A stretch of 33,466 nucleotides of DNA from UBA1422 sp041752735 (lineage in GTDB: Bacteria > Bacillota > Clostridia > Peptostreptococcales > Anaerovoracaceae): assembly GCA_041752735.1 (NCBI GenBank), contig JBGSVW010000038.1, positions 1 through 33,466 of the forward strand, given 5' to 3'. The notes under the pieces are model-generated. The model saw only the letters and a program-made list of their open reading frames with translations, searched no databases and was not told the origin of the DNA. The position numbers and the translations under genes are program-made. Below are positions 15,284 to 24,232 of the stretch, piece after piece (position 1 is the stretch's first letter; every line of letters begins with the position of its first letter).

Positions 15284-16172
15284 CGCGACGCGTCATCTCA
15301 TGGAGAATGCCATTGAGAATGGTTCGTTTTTTGTAGCTCCATTCCGGTGAGACCAGAAGGTTTCTAGGCACGTCTCCTGTTAGTCGGTGGATGGTGATTT
15401 CCGGTGGGATCAGGGGCAGCAAATCACATACCAGATCGATATATTCCTTTGGGGAGGCAAAGGGAATGTAACCTTCGTACTCTTTTTCTAGGGCAGACCC
15501 TTTCACCACATTAAGTAAATGTAGCTTAAGACCGTAAATTCTCTTCCCGTCAGGGCATGGCTGCGTTGCATAGCCAACGGAATCTACCATGTCTTGCTTG
15601 CTTTCTCCCGGCAATCCTAGAATCAGATGGGTAACAATCCGTATATTACGTTTGCTTAGATTGGTAACAGCATCATCATAAACGGAAAGAGGATAACCAC
15701 GATTCATACGGTTTGCAGTGTTTTCATGGATTGTTTGTAGTCCGAGTTCTACCCATAAGAAAGTTTGTCGGTTGAGTTCTTCCAACAAATCCAGCACCTC
15801 ATCGTCCAGGCAATCTGGCCTTGTAGCAATGGCAATACCAACGACATTGGGGTAGGCCAAAGCTTCTTGAAACAATTCCCGTAACAAAGTGACTGGTGCG
15901 TAGGTATTTGTGTGACTTTGAAAATATGCCAAATAGCCTTTGGCAGAAGGCCATTTATTTGAAAGCAGTGCAAGCTGTCCTGCCATATCGCTGGAAAGTT
16001 CCCCTGAGCCTTCCGGAGAACAAAAGGCGCATCCGCCGAAGCCTTTGGTGCCATCACGGTTGGGGCAGGTAAACCCGGCATCCAAAGAAAGCTTAACAAT
16101 CTTTCCTCCAAATCGGCTTTTTAGGTCCTGGCTGATGGAAAAGTAGGGCAGATGAGAGGTCTCTGATTGCAT
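15258..16172 (-). CDS. Radical SAM protein, YhcC / TIGR01212 family
   Basis: A 304-residue radical SAM protein, the only gene on the minus strand. The iron-sulfur cluster cysteines are Cys36, Cys48 and Cys51 in TCPNRDGTKGFGGCAFC. The wide spacing before a CxxC pair is the hallmark of this family. FVELGLQTIHENTANRMNRG and THLILGLPGE are further family blocks. The substrate is not established, though related proteins act on tRNA or small metabolites. ATG at 16172 is preferred over an in-frame GTG 24 bases upstream because GGAAGGA lies seven bases before the ATG (plus-strand 16180-16186). It is divergent from queH, with overlapping promoter elements between them. Confidence 0.9.
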   Translation of the reverse strand: MQSETSHLPYFSISQDLKSRFGGKIVKLSLDAGFTCPNRDGTKGFGGCAFCSPEGSGELSSDMAGQLALLSNKWPSAKGYLAYFQSHTNTYAPVTLLRELFQEALAYPNVVGIAIATRPDCLDDEVLDLLEELNRQTFLWVELGLQTIHENTANRMNRGYPLSVYDDAVTNLSKRNIRIVTHLILGLPGESKQDMVDSVGYATQPCPDGKRIYGLKLHLLNVVKGSALEKEYEGYIPFASPKEYIDLVCDLLPLIPPEITIHRLTGDVPRNLLVSPEWSYKKRTILNGILHEMTRREKKQGCDL

Positions 16173-16218
16173 AATAAAATCCTTCCAAGGCACCACTTTC
16201 TTTGTGGCACTTTCACAG

Positions 16219-16247
16219 AGTATATGGTATAATAATTCCTTATTAAA
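16219..16247 (-). promoter_or_regulatory. Promoter for the radical SAM gene (minus strand)
   Basis: Read on the minus strand, TTTAAT (-35, 16247-16242) and TATACT (-10, 16224-16219) are 17 bases apart. The -35 is weak. The -10 overlaps the extended -10 of the divergent promoter by two bases. Confidence 0.5.
16223..16233 (+). promoter_or_regulatory. Extended -10 promoter for the queH-asnA-priA operon
   Basis: TATGGTATAAT carries the full extended -10 element (TGn followed by perfect TATAAT, 16228-16233). The -35 region (TGGCAC, 16205-16210) is poor, as is usual with an extended -10. Predicted start is near 16240, about 39 bases before queH. Confidence 0.7.
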
Positions 16248-16278
16248 GTGAAGCGAATCTTGAAAAAAGGAAGCAAAA

Positions 16279-16956
16279 ATGTCTGCCCAAAAATCAACAA
16301 AACCACTGTGGAGTCAAGAGAATTCATTAGAGGCAAGAGAAACCTCTTATGTTTCTGTGGACGGACTTCAAACAGCACCGGCAAAGCCCAGTCTGCTATT
16401 GCATAGCTGTTGTGGCCCTTGCAGCTCTGCAGTAATTTCTCGGGTGGCATCTGACTTTCAAGTGACAATATATTTTTATAATCCAAACATCACCGACCCA
16501 GAAGAATACGAATTGCGGAAGGCAAGTCAGATTCAGTTGATTGATGCAATCAATCAGGATCCCGACTGTCCATATAACATCAATTTTAAGGAGGGCCCCT
16601 ACGATCGGCAACGTTTCTATGAAGCGACCGCCGACTGCAGTAATGAGCCGGAGGGTGGCAGACGGTGCAACGTTTGTTTTCGCATCCGACTGGAAAAAAC
16701 AGCGGAAATGGCCTTGCAACTTGGATACGATTATTTTGGAACTACATTGTCCATCAGTCCCCACAAAGACAATGATGTCATCAGCCATATTGGGAGACGT
16801 CTGGCACAAACTTATGGCATCAGCTTTTTGGATAGGAACTTCAAAAAAAATGGCGGATATCAGGAATCCATCGCCTTATCCAAAAAATACGGTTTGTACC
16901 GACAGAACTATTGCGGATGCGACTATTCCAAACCAAAAGATAAAATAAATAAATGA
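16279..16956 (+). CDS. queH: Epoxyqueuosine reductase QueH
   Basis: A 225-residue protein of the QueH (former DUF208) family, which performs the last step of queuosine synthesis in tRNA as a non-orthologous replacement of the cobalamin enzyme QueG. Family blocks are visible: LLLHSCCGPCSS with Cys44, Cys45 and Cys48, GGRRCNVCFRIRLEKTA, TTLSISPHK, and KNGGYQESIALSKKYGLYRQNYCGC. The cysteines bind the iron-sulfur cluster and adjacent metal. The N-terminal 37 residues before the first motif are a non-conserved extension. AAAGGAAG precedes ATG. The stop overlaps a possible ATG of the next gene. No other queuosine genes are in the window, although its substrate tRNAs Asp(GTC) and Tyr(GTA) are in the nearby array. 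Confidence 0.93.
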   Translation: MSAQKSTKPLWSQENSLEARETSYVSVDGLQTAPAKPSLLLHSCCGPCSSAVISRVASDFQVTIYFYNPNITDPEEYELRKASQIQLIDAINQDPDCPYNINFKEGPYDRQRFYEATADCSNEPEGGRRCNVCFRIRLEKTAEMALQLGYDYFGTTLSISPHKDNDVISHIGRRLAQTYGISFLDRNFKKNGGYQESIALSKKYGLYRQNYCGCDYSKPKDKINK

Positions 16957-16976
16957 AAGATAGAGAGGAAAACAAC

Positions 16977-17987
16977 ATGTCACAACTTACGATTCCAGAA
17001 AAGTATACCCCGGTCATTGACTACATGGAAAGTCAAAGAGCAATCAAAAAAATTAAGGATTTCTTTCAGGACGAATTGGCTTATGGGTTAAACCTGAGAA
17101 GAGTCACCGCACCACTTTTTGTCAGACCAGAAAGCGGACTTAATGACAACTTGAACGGCGTTGAAAGAACAGTCAGTTTTACCTTAAAAGATTTGGATGA
17201 AGCCAATGTTGAAGTAGTGCAATCCTTAGCCAAATGGAAAAGAATGGCCCTTGGCAAATACGGAATCAAACCGGGCCATGGTATCTACACTGACATGAAT
17301 GCGATTCGTAGAGATGAAGAGCTGGACAACCTACATTCCATCTATGTGGATCAGTGGGATTGGGAGAAAGTCATTCTAAAAGAAGACAGAAACGATGCTT
17401 TTCTTGAAGAGACTGTAAACACCATATACAGAGCACTCAAAAATTTAGGAGATTATGTAAATAGGCTTTACCCGGAGCTTAAAACTGCTCTGCCTAACGA
17501 GATCTTCTTCACGACTACGCTGGAACTGGAAGCGCAATATCCGGACAAAACACCAAAAGAAAGGGAAAATACCATTGCCCAGGAAAAGAAAGCTGTCTTT
17601 ATTAAACAAATCGGTGGCAAATTGAAATCCGGTGAAAAACACGATGGCCGTGCACCTGATTATGATGATTGGACACTTAACGGAGATATTATCCTTTGGA
17701 ATGAAGTACTGGGCATCGCTTACGAAATATCGTCCATGGGAATACGTGTGGATGAAGCAGCAATGGCAGCACAACTGGCATCAGAAGGTGCAATGGATCG
17801 TTCCGACTTACCATTCCACAAAGGGATTCTTGAAGGAAAATTGCCATATACCATCGGCGGAGGCATTGGGCAAAGCAGACTTTGCATGTATTTCCTACGA
17901 AAGGCACATATCGGCGAAGTGCAGGTATCCGTTTGGCCCGATGACATGATTGAAGCATGCAGTAAAAACGATATTTTCTTGTTGTAA
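16977..17987 (+). CDS. asnA: Aspartate--ammonia ligase (asparagine synthetase A)
   Basis: A 336-residue cytosolic enzyme making asparagine from aspartate, ammonia and ATP, related in fold to class II aminoacyl-tRNA synthetases. Diagnostic stretches are NLNGVERTVSF, VVQSLAKWKRMALG, SIYVDQWDWEKV, RAPDYDDWTLNGDI, ISSMGIRVDE and TIGGGIGQSRLCMYFL. Length matches the usual 330-340. ATG 16977 is preferred over ATG 16953: AGAGAGGA lies just before it, and the eight extra residues are unlike the family. It lies 20 bases after queH and 12 bases before priA, so it belongs to the long operon. Confidence 0.96.
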   Translation: MSQLTIPEKYTPVIDYMESQRAIKKIKDFFQDELAYGLNLRRVTAPLFVRPESGLNDNLNGVERTVSFTLKDLDEANVEVVQSLAKWKRMALGKYGIKPGHGIYTDMNAIRRDEELDNLHSIYVDQWDWEKVILKEDRNDAFLEETVNTIYRALKNLGDYVNRLYPELKTALPNEIFFTTTLELEAQYPDKTPKERENTIAQEKKAVFIKQIGGKLKSGEKHDGRAPDYDDWTLNGDIILWNEVLGIAYEISSMGIRVDEAAMAAQLASEGAMDRSDLPFHKGILEGKLPYTIGGGIGQSRLCMYFLRKAHIGEVQVSVWPDDMIEACSKNDIFLL

Positions 17988-17999
17988 TTGTAGGTTTTG

Positions 18000-20027
18000 A
18001 TGAAATACGTAGACTTGATTATTGATAACAAAAGTGACCAGACTGACACCTTATACACCTATGGATGCCCATTTGAGGACATATGCATAGGTCAAAAGGT
18101 GGTGGTCCCATTTGCAAGAGGAAACAAGCTTAAAGAAGCCTATGTATTTGATATAAAAGAAACCTATGACAGAGATATCAAAGGATTAAAATTCGTGACT
18201 TCGGTGGACCCGGCAATTTGCCTTACCCCCGAAATCATCAAAACCATTATCTGGCTAAGAAGAAGGGTCGCCTGCAGATATATTGATGCAGTGCGACTTT
18301 TCACCCCAGCCGGCGAACCCTCTAAACGTGGGAAGAAAAGGGAACCTTTTCAAGGACACGAAGGAGAAAGCCAACCCATCGAACAACTGACCGCTGAGCA
18401 GATGAATGCTCTTTCCATTATAAAAAATGGGGCAGATAATCCGGACAACGGGAACAAAATATTTCTATTGCATGGGATTACGGGAAGCGGAAAAACAGAA
18501 ATTTATATGAGAGCGATTGAGGCATGCCTCAAAAAAGGTCAGTCGGCGATCATGATGGTCCCTGAAATCGCACTAACAAAGCAAATTATCGACCGTTTTA
18601 TCGGCCGTTTTGGATTTGAAACCATAGCTGTGCTCCACAGCAAACTTTCTTTGGGAGAGAGGTATGACGAATGGATTCGAATCCGTGAAGGACGGGTCAA
18701 AATAGTCATCGGTGCGCGTTCTGCAGTTTTTGCACCATTGGAAGACATCGGCATCATCATTTTGGATGAAGAACACGAATCCACATACAAATCTGATATG
18801 ACGCCTAAGTATGATACCGTGGAAATCGCAATCAAACGCGCAAAAGCATGGGAAGGTATCGTGCTGCTAGGCAGCGCCACCCCTTCTGTGGTATCCTATT
18901 ATCGTAGTCGCGAAAACATGTACACCCTGATTGAACTTGAAGAAAGATATAATAAGGTTCCCCTACCGCAGGTTCAGGTTGTAGATATGCGTCAGGAACT
19001 AAAAGACGGAAACAAGACTATTTTCAGCCGGGTTCTTTTTGATGAAATGTCAGAGACCTTGAGTAAGGGACAGCAGGTCATTTTATTCCTGAATCGACGA
19101 GGATATGCAACTTTTTTATCATGCAGAGAGTGTGGATATGTGTCCCGATGCAGTCATTGCGGAATTTCCCTGACGTACCATAAAGATTCCAACCGAATGA
19201 GTTGCCACTATTGCGGTTATTTTGAACCGGTGCCCAAAGTATGTCCCGCATGTGGGAGCAAGTACATCAAGTTTTTTGGTACTGGGACAGAAAAGGTTGA
19301 AGAAGCAGTAAAAGAATATTTTCCGGATGTAACCACTGCCAGATTAGACTTAGATACGGTCAAAAAGAAAGGCAGTCTGAACAAAATATTGGACCAGTTT
19401 GGACAGGGTAAAATACAAGTACTTACCGGAACACAATTGGTTGCCAAGGGATTGGATTTTAGGAATGTGGGTCTGGTGGGAATTATTTCGGCAGACGTGA
19501 CATTACATATTCCGGATTTCAGATCCCCAGAACGGGCATTCCAACTGATTACACAGGCGGCAGGACGAGCAGGTAGAGGAGAAGAAGCGGGCAAAGTCAT
19601 CATTCAGACCTATACTCCAGAAAACTATGCCATAGAAGCTGCCGGAGCTCAGGATTACGCAAGGTTTTATGATACAGAAATCAAATTGCGGGAATATATG
19701 GAGTATCCACCGTTTTCGGATTTAATTCAAGTCACATTTGAAGCCGAAACCGATGAAGATGCTTGCAATGCCGCTAACCAGTGGCACAAGGGATTGATTC
19801 GGATATTGGGACATGACCAGTTAGACAGAATTTATACACCTCAACCCGCAGGAAAATTGCGGGATCGTGAAAATTATAGATATTATATGATTCTTAAATC
19901 ACCACCGGGAAAACGGAACCATTTCATGGAAGCCCTGGACCGGATGAAAGAATCAAAGAATACAGAAAAACAATGTCGGTATAATGTATCGACAGACGTA
20001 AACCCTTACAGTATTTGGAGGAGCTAA
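18000..20027 (+). CDS. priA: Primosomal protein / replication restart helicase PriA (short form)
   Basis: A 675-residue helicase that reloads the replisome at stalled forks. The N-terminal 3'-end-binding domain spans about 1-105. Walker A GITGSGKT is at 159-166, the DEEH box near 255 and the GSATPSV motif follows. Zinc-binding cysteines lie in CRECGYVSRCSHC and CHYCGYFEPVPKVCPAC. TGTQLVAKGLDF and QAAGRAGRGEEAG are helicase motifs V and VI. The usual winged-helix domain between the N-terminal domain and the helicase is missing: RLFTPAGEP near residue 108 is followed within about 20 residues by QLTAEQMNAL, the start of the helicase. Family length is commonly 730-800. ATG 18000 is preferred to TTG 17997. 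The ribosome binding site (TAGGT) is weak. Confidence 0.95.
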   Translation: MKYVDLIIDNKSDQTDTLYTYGCPFEDICIGQKVVVPFARGNKLKEAYVFDIKETYDRDIKGLKFVTSVDPAICLTPEIIKTIIWLRRRVACRYIDAVRLFTPAGEPSKRGKKREPFQGHEGESQPIEQLTAEQMNALSIIKNGADNPDNGNKIFLLHGITGSGKTEIYMRAIEACLKKGQSAIMMVPEIALTKQIIDRFIGRFGFETIAVLHSKLSLGERYDEWIRIREGRVKIVIGARSAVFAPLEDIGIIILDEEHESTYKSDMTPKYDTVEIAIKRAKAWEGIVLLGSATPSVVSYYRSRENMYTLIELEERYNKVPLPQVQVVDMRQELKDGNKTIFSRVLFDEMSETLSKGQQVILFLNRRGYATFLSCRECGYVSRCSHCGISLTYHKDSNRMSCHYCGYFEPVPKVCPACGSKYIKFFGTGTEKVEEAVKEYFPDVTTARLDLDTVKKKGSLNKILDQFGQGKIQVLTGTQLVAKGLDFRNVGLVGIISADVTLHIPDFRSPERAFQLITQAAGRAGRGEEAGKVIIQTYTPENYAIEAAGAQDYARFYDTEIKLREYMEYPPFSDLIQVTFEAETDEDACNAANQWHKGLIRILGHDQLDRIYTPQPAGKLRDRENYRYYMILKSPPGKRNHFMEALDRMKESKNTEKQCRYNVSTDVNPYSIWRS

Positions 20028-20028
20028 A

Positions 20029-20523
20029 ATGGCATTGAGAAACATCGTTGAAGAGGGAGATGACATTCTTCGAAAAAGAGCCCGTGAAGTGACGGAAATC
20101 GATGATAGAATAAAAATCCTGGTGGAAGATATGGCAGAAACCATGATTACAAGCCACGGGGTTGGCATCGCCGCCCCACAAGTGGGAATTCTTAAACGAA
20201 TTTTCCTTGCAGTGCCTGATTCTGAAGTGGATGAAACGCCTATGGTTTTTATTAATCCTGAAATTCTCCAGCAGGAAGGTAGTCAGCTGGGTGAAGAGGG
20301 CTGTTTAAGTGTTCCCGGGTTTGTGGGAACGGTGGAACGACCACTTTCTGTGCGGCTTAAGGCTTTGGATATTGATGGCAATGAAAAGATATATGATTTT
20401 CAGGATTTTGCGGCAGTGGTGATTTGTCATGAATATGATCATCTAAACGGTATTTTATATACCGACAAGGCGAAGAATATACACGAGGCAACATTCGACG
20501 GTTCAGAGGAACTTCCGGTATGA
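20029..20523 (+). CDS. def: Peptide deformylase
   Basis: A 164-residue metal-dependent enzyme that removes the formyl group from new proteins. The three family motifs are present: GVGIAAPQVG (residues 44-53 approximately), EEGCLSVPG, and HEYDH at residues 134-138. The Cys of the second motif and the two His of the third bind the metal. It starts two bases after the priA stop, with TTGGAGGAG upstream. Its stop overlaps the fmt start (ATGA), so deformylase and formyltransferase are coupled, the standard def-fmt pair. Confidence 0.97.
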   Translation: MALRNIVEEGDDILRKRAREVTEIDDRIKILVEDMAETMITSHGVGIAAPQVGILKRIFLAVPDSEVDETPMVFINPEILQQEGSQLGEEGCLSVPGFVGTVERPLSVRLKALDIDGNEKIYDFQDFAAVVICHEYDHLNGILYTDKAKNIHEATFDGSEELPV

Positions 20524-21449
20524 AAATTATTTATATGGGAACCCCGGATTTTGCAGTTCCGGCATTGGAAGGTCTTATCAAATCAGGCAACACACCAATT
20601 TTGGCCGTCAGCCAACCGGATGCAAAGAGGGACCGGGGGGAGAAAATCAAACCCACCCCTGTCAAAGAAATGGCACTGAAATGGGATATTCCAGTTGCAC
20701 AACCCGATAAAATACGGGGAAATGAAGACTTCATAGAGATGCTACGTAACCTTGCCCCTGATCTCATCGTAGTAGCAGCATACGGGAAAATTCTGCCAAT
20801 AGAAATCTTGAACATCCCTGCCAAAGGTTGTATCAACATCCATGCATCCTTGCTGCCCAAATATCGGGGTGCAGCGCCGATACAACGGGCAATTCTGGAA
20901 GGAGAGGCCGAAACGGGGGTGACACTAATGCAGATGGGTGAAGGGATGGATACCGGAGACATTTTGGCTTCTGTAACTACAGTCACCTCTGGCAAAAACA
21001 CCGGAATGCTTTTCGAGGAGCTCTCTATGTTGGGAGCTGATTTGCTTTTGGCAACCCTGCCACTTATTGAATCAAATCAATTATCTCCTGTTCCGCAGGA
21101 TGAAAACAAGGCAACTTATGCGCCGATGATTCATAAAAGCGATGGGCTGATTGATTTCAGAAAAACGGCAACTGAGATTGAACGACAAATCAGAGCGATG
21201 AATCCATGGCCTGTTGCCCATACTATCTATAAAGGGCAAGTTATGAAAATTTGGCAAGCTGAAGTGGATGAAGCAACTGTCTTTTCTGTACCTGGCACGA
21301 TTATAGAAGTTTCGCAGAGGGGAATCTCTGTTGCAACCGGTCTAGGCATTCTGAACATTACTGAAATACAAATGCCAGACAAAAAGAAAATGCCGGTCAG
21401 CGCCTATATCCGGGGCAATCAGATTGATATTAACAGCATTTTAGGGTAA
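20520..21449 (+). CDS. fmt: Methionyl-tRNA formyltransferase
   Basis: A 309-residue enzyme that formylates initiator Met-tRNA using 10-formyltetrahydrofolate. The N-terminal catalytic domain holds GTPDFAVPALEGL, then INIHASLLPKYRGAAPIQRAIL (with the Asn, His and Asp active-site positions of the family) and GVTLMQMGEGMDTGDIL. The C-terminal OB-like tRNA-binding domain begins near residue 205. Normal length. It overlaps def by four bases. Confidence 0.97.
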   Translation: MKIIYMGTPDFAVPALEGLIKSGNTPILAVSQPDAKRDRGEKIKPTPVKEMALKWDIPVAQPDKIRGNEDFIEMLRNLAPDLIVVAAYGKILPIEILNIPAKGCINIHASLLPKYRGAAPIQRAILEGEAETGVTLMQMGEGMDTGDILASVTTVTSGKNTGMLFEELSMLGADLLLATLPLIESNQLSPVPQDENKATYAPMIHKSDGLIDFRKTATEIERQIRAMNPWPVAHTIYKGQVMKIWQAEVDEATVFSVPGTIIEVSQRGISVATGLGILNITEIQMPDKKKMPVSAYIRGNQIDINSILG

Positions 21450-21480
21450 AATATTGTGTACGCATTAAAGGAGAAGAATA

Positions 21481-22185
21481 ATGTATTTTGGCGCATTTGA
21501 CCCAACAATTATTATATTAATTCCAGCTATGATTTTTGCATTTTATGCACAGACAAAAGTCAGTAGAGCATATAACACCTACGCAAAGGTTGGAAACCGT
21601 CGTGGAATCACCGGTGCCCAGGCAGCCAGGTCTATTTTGGATGCAAATGGACTCGCTGATGTTCCCATTGAAATTACAGCCGGCAGATTATCTGACCATT
21701 ATGACCCCAAAAAACGGGTAATGAGGCTTTCACAGCAAGTATATAATGATGCATCCATCGCCTCTGTGGCGATTGCTGCCCATGAGTCAGGTCATGCCAT
21801 TCAGCATGGCGAGAGTTATACACCATTGAAAATACGCAATCTGATTGCTATGCCGGTGAGCCTGGTATCATGGCTTTCATGGCCATTGTTGATCATGGGA
21901 ATATTAATTATTCAAATGGGATATTATTCCCAGGGGAATTTAATATTCAATATCGGAATCTTTGCATTTGTCGGTGTGATTCTGTTTCACGCAGTCACAT
22001 TGCCGGTTGAATTCAATGCCAGTTCCAGAGCCATTAAACTTTTAGTGGGTCAGGGGATTATTTATCCCGAAGAAGCGGGCGGCGCCAAAAAAGTTCTTTC
22101 TGCGGCAGCGATGACGTACTTGGCCGCATTGGCTGTGGCAGTTGCAAACCTCATCCGATTATTGCTGATAAGGGGGCGAAACTAA
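21481..22185 (+). CDS. Zinc metallopeptidase, YugP family, membrane
   Basis: A 234-residue integral membrane protease-like protein. The zinc motif HESGH lies at residues 101-105 (HExxH), with likely helices near the N-terminus, 120-145, 150-175 and 205-225. The pattern matches the YugP/Zn_peptidase_2 family. Its substrate is unknown. It sits between fmt and rsmB, as in many Clostridia, so it was probably inherited with the operon and not acquired separately. GGAGAAG precedes ATG. Its stop shares one base with the rsmB start. Confidence 0.9.
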   Translation: MYFGAFDPTIIILIPAMIFAFYAQTKVSRAYNTYAKVGNRRGITGAQAARSILDANGLADVPIEITAGRLSDHYDPKKRVMRLSQQVYNDASIASVAIAAHESGHAIQHGESYTPLKIRNLIAMPVSLVSWLSWPLLIMGILIIQMGYYSQGNLIFNIGIFAFVGVILFHAVTLPVEFNASSRAIKLLVGQGIIYPEEAGGAKKVLSAAAMTYLAALAVAVANLIRLLLIRGRN

Positions 22186-23486
22186 TGGATCAAAACAGGA
22201 AAATTGCATATTTGACACTGATGGATGTGGAACTAAAAAAATCTTATTCCAACATTGCATTAAACCATCAGATTTTATGTGGAAAACCTACATCAACACC
22301 CTTCGTTCGTGAACTGGTTTATGGTGTTCTTGAGAATAAACTATTATTGGATTATGTGATTGACAGTCTGGTTGACAAAGGGATTTCCTCCATGAAGTCA
22401 GCAGACTTGACGATTTTGAGAATGGGCGTATACCAATTGGCCAAAATGGATTCGGTACCCGAATATGCAGCTGTGAACGAAAGTGTAAAACTTGCCAAAC
22501 GGTTTGCCAAAGGTCGGGATGGATTTATTAACGGGGTTTTAAGATCCTACATCAACAAAAAATATCAAATTAAACTTCCTGACAGAAGTGTGGATGAAGT
22601 GCATTATCTTTCGGTAAAGTATTCCTATGCGCCATGGATTGTGTCCTTGTGGCTGGACACTTACGATACGGATTTTGTCGAAGAATTGTTGAAAGCAGGC
22701 AACGAGACGCCTGAATTGACCATCCGGTTGAATTCGCTGAGAACCGATAAGCCTGGATTAATCAAATCTTTGACTTCTCGTGGTTTCAAGGTGAAAGAGG
22801 GAGAGTATAGCCCTCTGGCGCTACATGTTCGGGGTAGCTTTTTGTTAGAGTCGGAATTTTATAATCAGGGACTATTTTCGGTACAGGATGAGGCCTCTCA
22901 AATGGTAGTTGAAATGCTGGATCCTCAACCCGGCGAAACCATTGTCGATGTATGTGCCGCGCCAGGAGGCAAAACCCTTGCCATGGCAGAAAAAATGCAT
23001 AATGTGGGCAGAATCGTCGCCTCTGACATATACAAAAGAAAGCTGGATATTATCACAAAAGAATCTATCCGTGTCGGCGTGACCATCATTGAAACAAAAA
23101 CCTGGGATAGCACAAAAGTGGATTCCACGTTGATTGGAAAAGCAGACCGTGTCCTTGTGGATGCTCCTTGCTCAGGTTTGGGTGTGGTCCGTAGAAAACC
23201 GGAAATCAAATTCAAGCAGTTTGGCGAAGAGATGACAGGCCTGCCTTTGAAGCAACAGGCAATTTTATCTGCCTCTTCGTTCTATGTAAAACCCGGTGGT
23301 GTGTTGTTGTACAGCACTTGTACCATCAACCCGGCAGAAAATGAAAAAGTAGTGAAAGCATTTCTTAGACAGAATTCTTCCTTCGAAATCGTTGAAAAGA
23401 TTCAATACCTGCCAAATACCCATGGAACTGACGGCTTCTTCGTTTGCAAAATGAAAAAATCCAGCAACCTGGTGGAGAAACAATGA
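22185..23486 (+). CDS. rsmB: 16S rRNA (cytosine-967-C5)-methyltransferase RsmB (Sun)
   Basis: A 433-residue S-adenosylmethionine-dependent methyltransferase. Residues 1-135 form the NusB-like RNA-binding domain (PFVRELVYGVLENK; RMGVYQLAKMDSVPEYAAVNESVKLA). The catalytic domain holds VDVCAAPGGKT (motif I), VDAPCSGLGVVRRKPEIK with the first conserved Cys, and YSTCTINPAENE with the second (nucleophile). Normal length. It overlaps yugP by one base and prpC by four. In many Firmicutes rlmN follows rsmB, but here prpC follows directly. Confidence 0.95.
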   Translation: MDQNRKIAYLTLMDVELKKSYSNIALNHQILCGKPTSTPFVRELVYGVLENKLLLDYVIDSLVDKGISSMKSADLTILRMGVYQLAKMDSVPEYAAVNESVKLAKRFAKGRDGFINGVLRSYINKKYQIKLPDRSVDEVHYLSVKYSYAPWIVSLWLDTYDTDFVEELLKAGNETPELTIRLNSLRTDKPGLIKSLTSRGFKVKEGEYSPLALHVRGSFLLESEFYNQGLFSVQDEASQMVVEMLDPQPGETIVDVCAAPGGKTLAMAEKMHNVGRIVASDIYKRKLDIITKESIRVGVTIIETKTWDSTKVDSTLIGKADRVLVDAPCSGLGVVRRKPEIKFKQFGEEMTGLPLKQQAILSASSFYVKPGGVLLYSTCTINPAENEKVVKAFLRQNSSFEIVEKIQYLPNTHGTDGFFVCKMKKSSNLVEKQ

Positions 23487-24232
23487 ATTTAATTGGCTTT
23501 AAAAGCAACAAAGGAATCAAACGGAGCAACAATGAAGATGCTTGTTTTGTCATGCCCAAAGAGCAAGTGTATATCGTGGCAGATGGAGTAGGGGGCAACA
23601 ATTCAGGGGAACTCGCCAGCCGGACTGCCGTTACTTCAGTAGCCGACTACATCAAAAGCAATCCCATAGAAGATGTCATTGAAGAAGTTAAGCTCAAAGA
23701 CTACTTCGAAAACTGCATTTCTAAGGCCAACGAGGATGTGCTGATGCTGGGTGAGAAACACGAAAAAAACAAGGGAATGGCAACAACATTAATTGTATGC
23801 CACATCCGAGGCAGTAAAGGATATATTCTCAACGTGGGAGATAGTAGGGCGTATGTATTCCGTGGTGAAGAACTCTTCCAAATCACAGAAGACCATAGTT
23901 ACGTCAACTCACTGGTCAAATTAGGCGTTATAACAGAGGAGGAAGCACAGGGACACCACAAGAGCCATGTGATCACCAGAGCTCTGGGAGCAGAAGAAAC
24001 CATTGCCGCGGACTTTTATCAAACCAATCTAAAAGAAGGTGATATCATGCTTCTTTGTACCGATGGACTGTATGGAGAAGTAGGTACCGAAAAATTAAGC
24101 GAAATCATGCTTTCTGAAACCCAAATGACCTCTTTAGCTGAGAGACTCATCAGCGAAGCGAACCGGGCCGGGGGCAATGACAATATAACAGTGATTTGCA
24201 TAAAAATACGAGGAGGAAAAGCTGATGAGTAG
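23483..24232 (+). CDS. prpC: PP2C-type protein Ser/Thr phosphatase (PrpC/Stp)
   Basis: A 249-residue soluble phosphatase. Metal-binding and catalytic motifs are present in family order: KGIKRSNNEDACFV, VADGVGGNNSGELAS, GDSRAYVFRG, DHSYVNSLVKLG, ITRALG, CTDGLYGEV and AGGNDNITVICI. It reverses phosphorylation by its partner kinase, whose gene starts within its last codons. ATG 23483 is preferred over an in-frame start 39 bases upstream because family members begin close to this point and GGTGGAG lies ahead. It overlaps rsmB by four bases. Confidence 0.95.
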   Translation: MNLIGFKSNKGIKRSNNEDACFVMPKEQVYIVADGVGGNNSGELASRTAVTSVADYIKSNPIEDVIEEVKLKDYFENCISKANEDVLMLGEKHEKNKGMATTLIVCHIRGSKGYILNVGDSRAYVFRGEELFQITEDHSYVNSLVKLGVITEEEAQGHHKSHVITRALGAEETIAADFYQTNLKEGDIMLLCTDGLYGEVGTEKLSEIMLSETQMTSLAERLISEANRAGGNDNITVICIKIRGGKADE

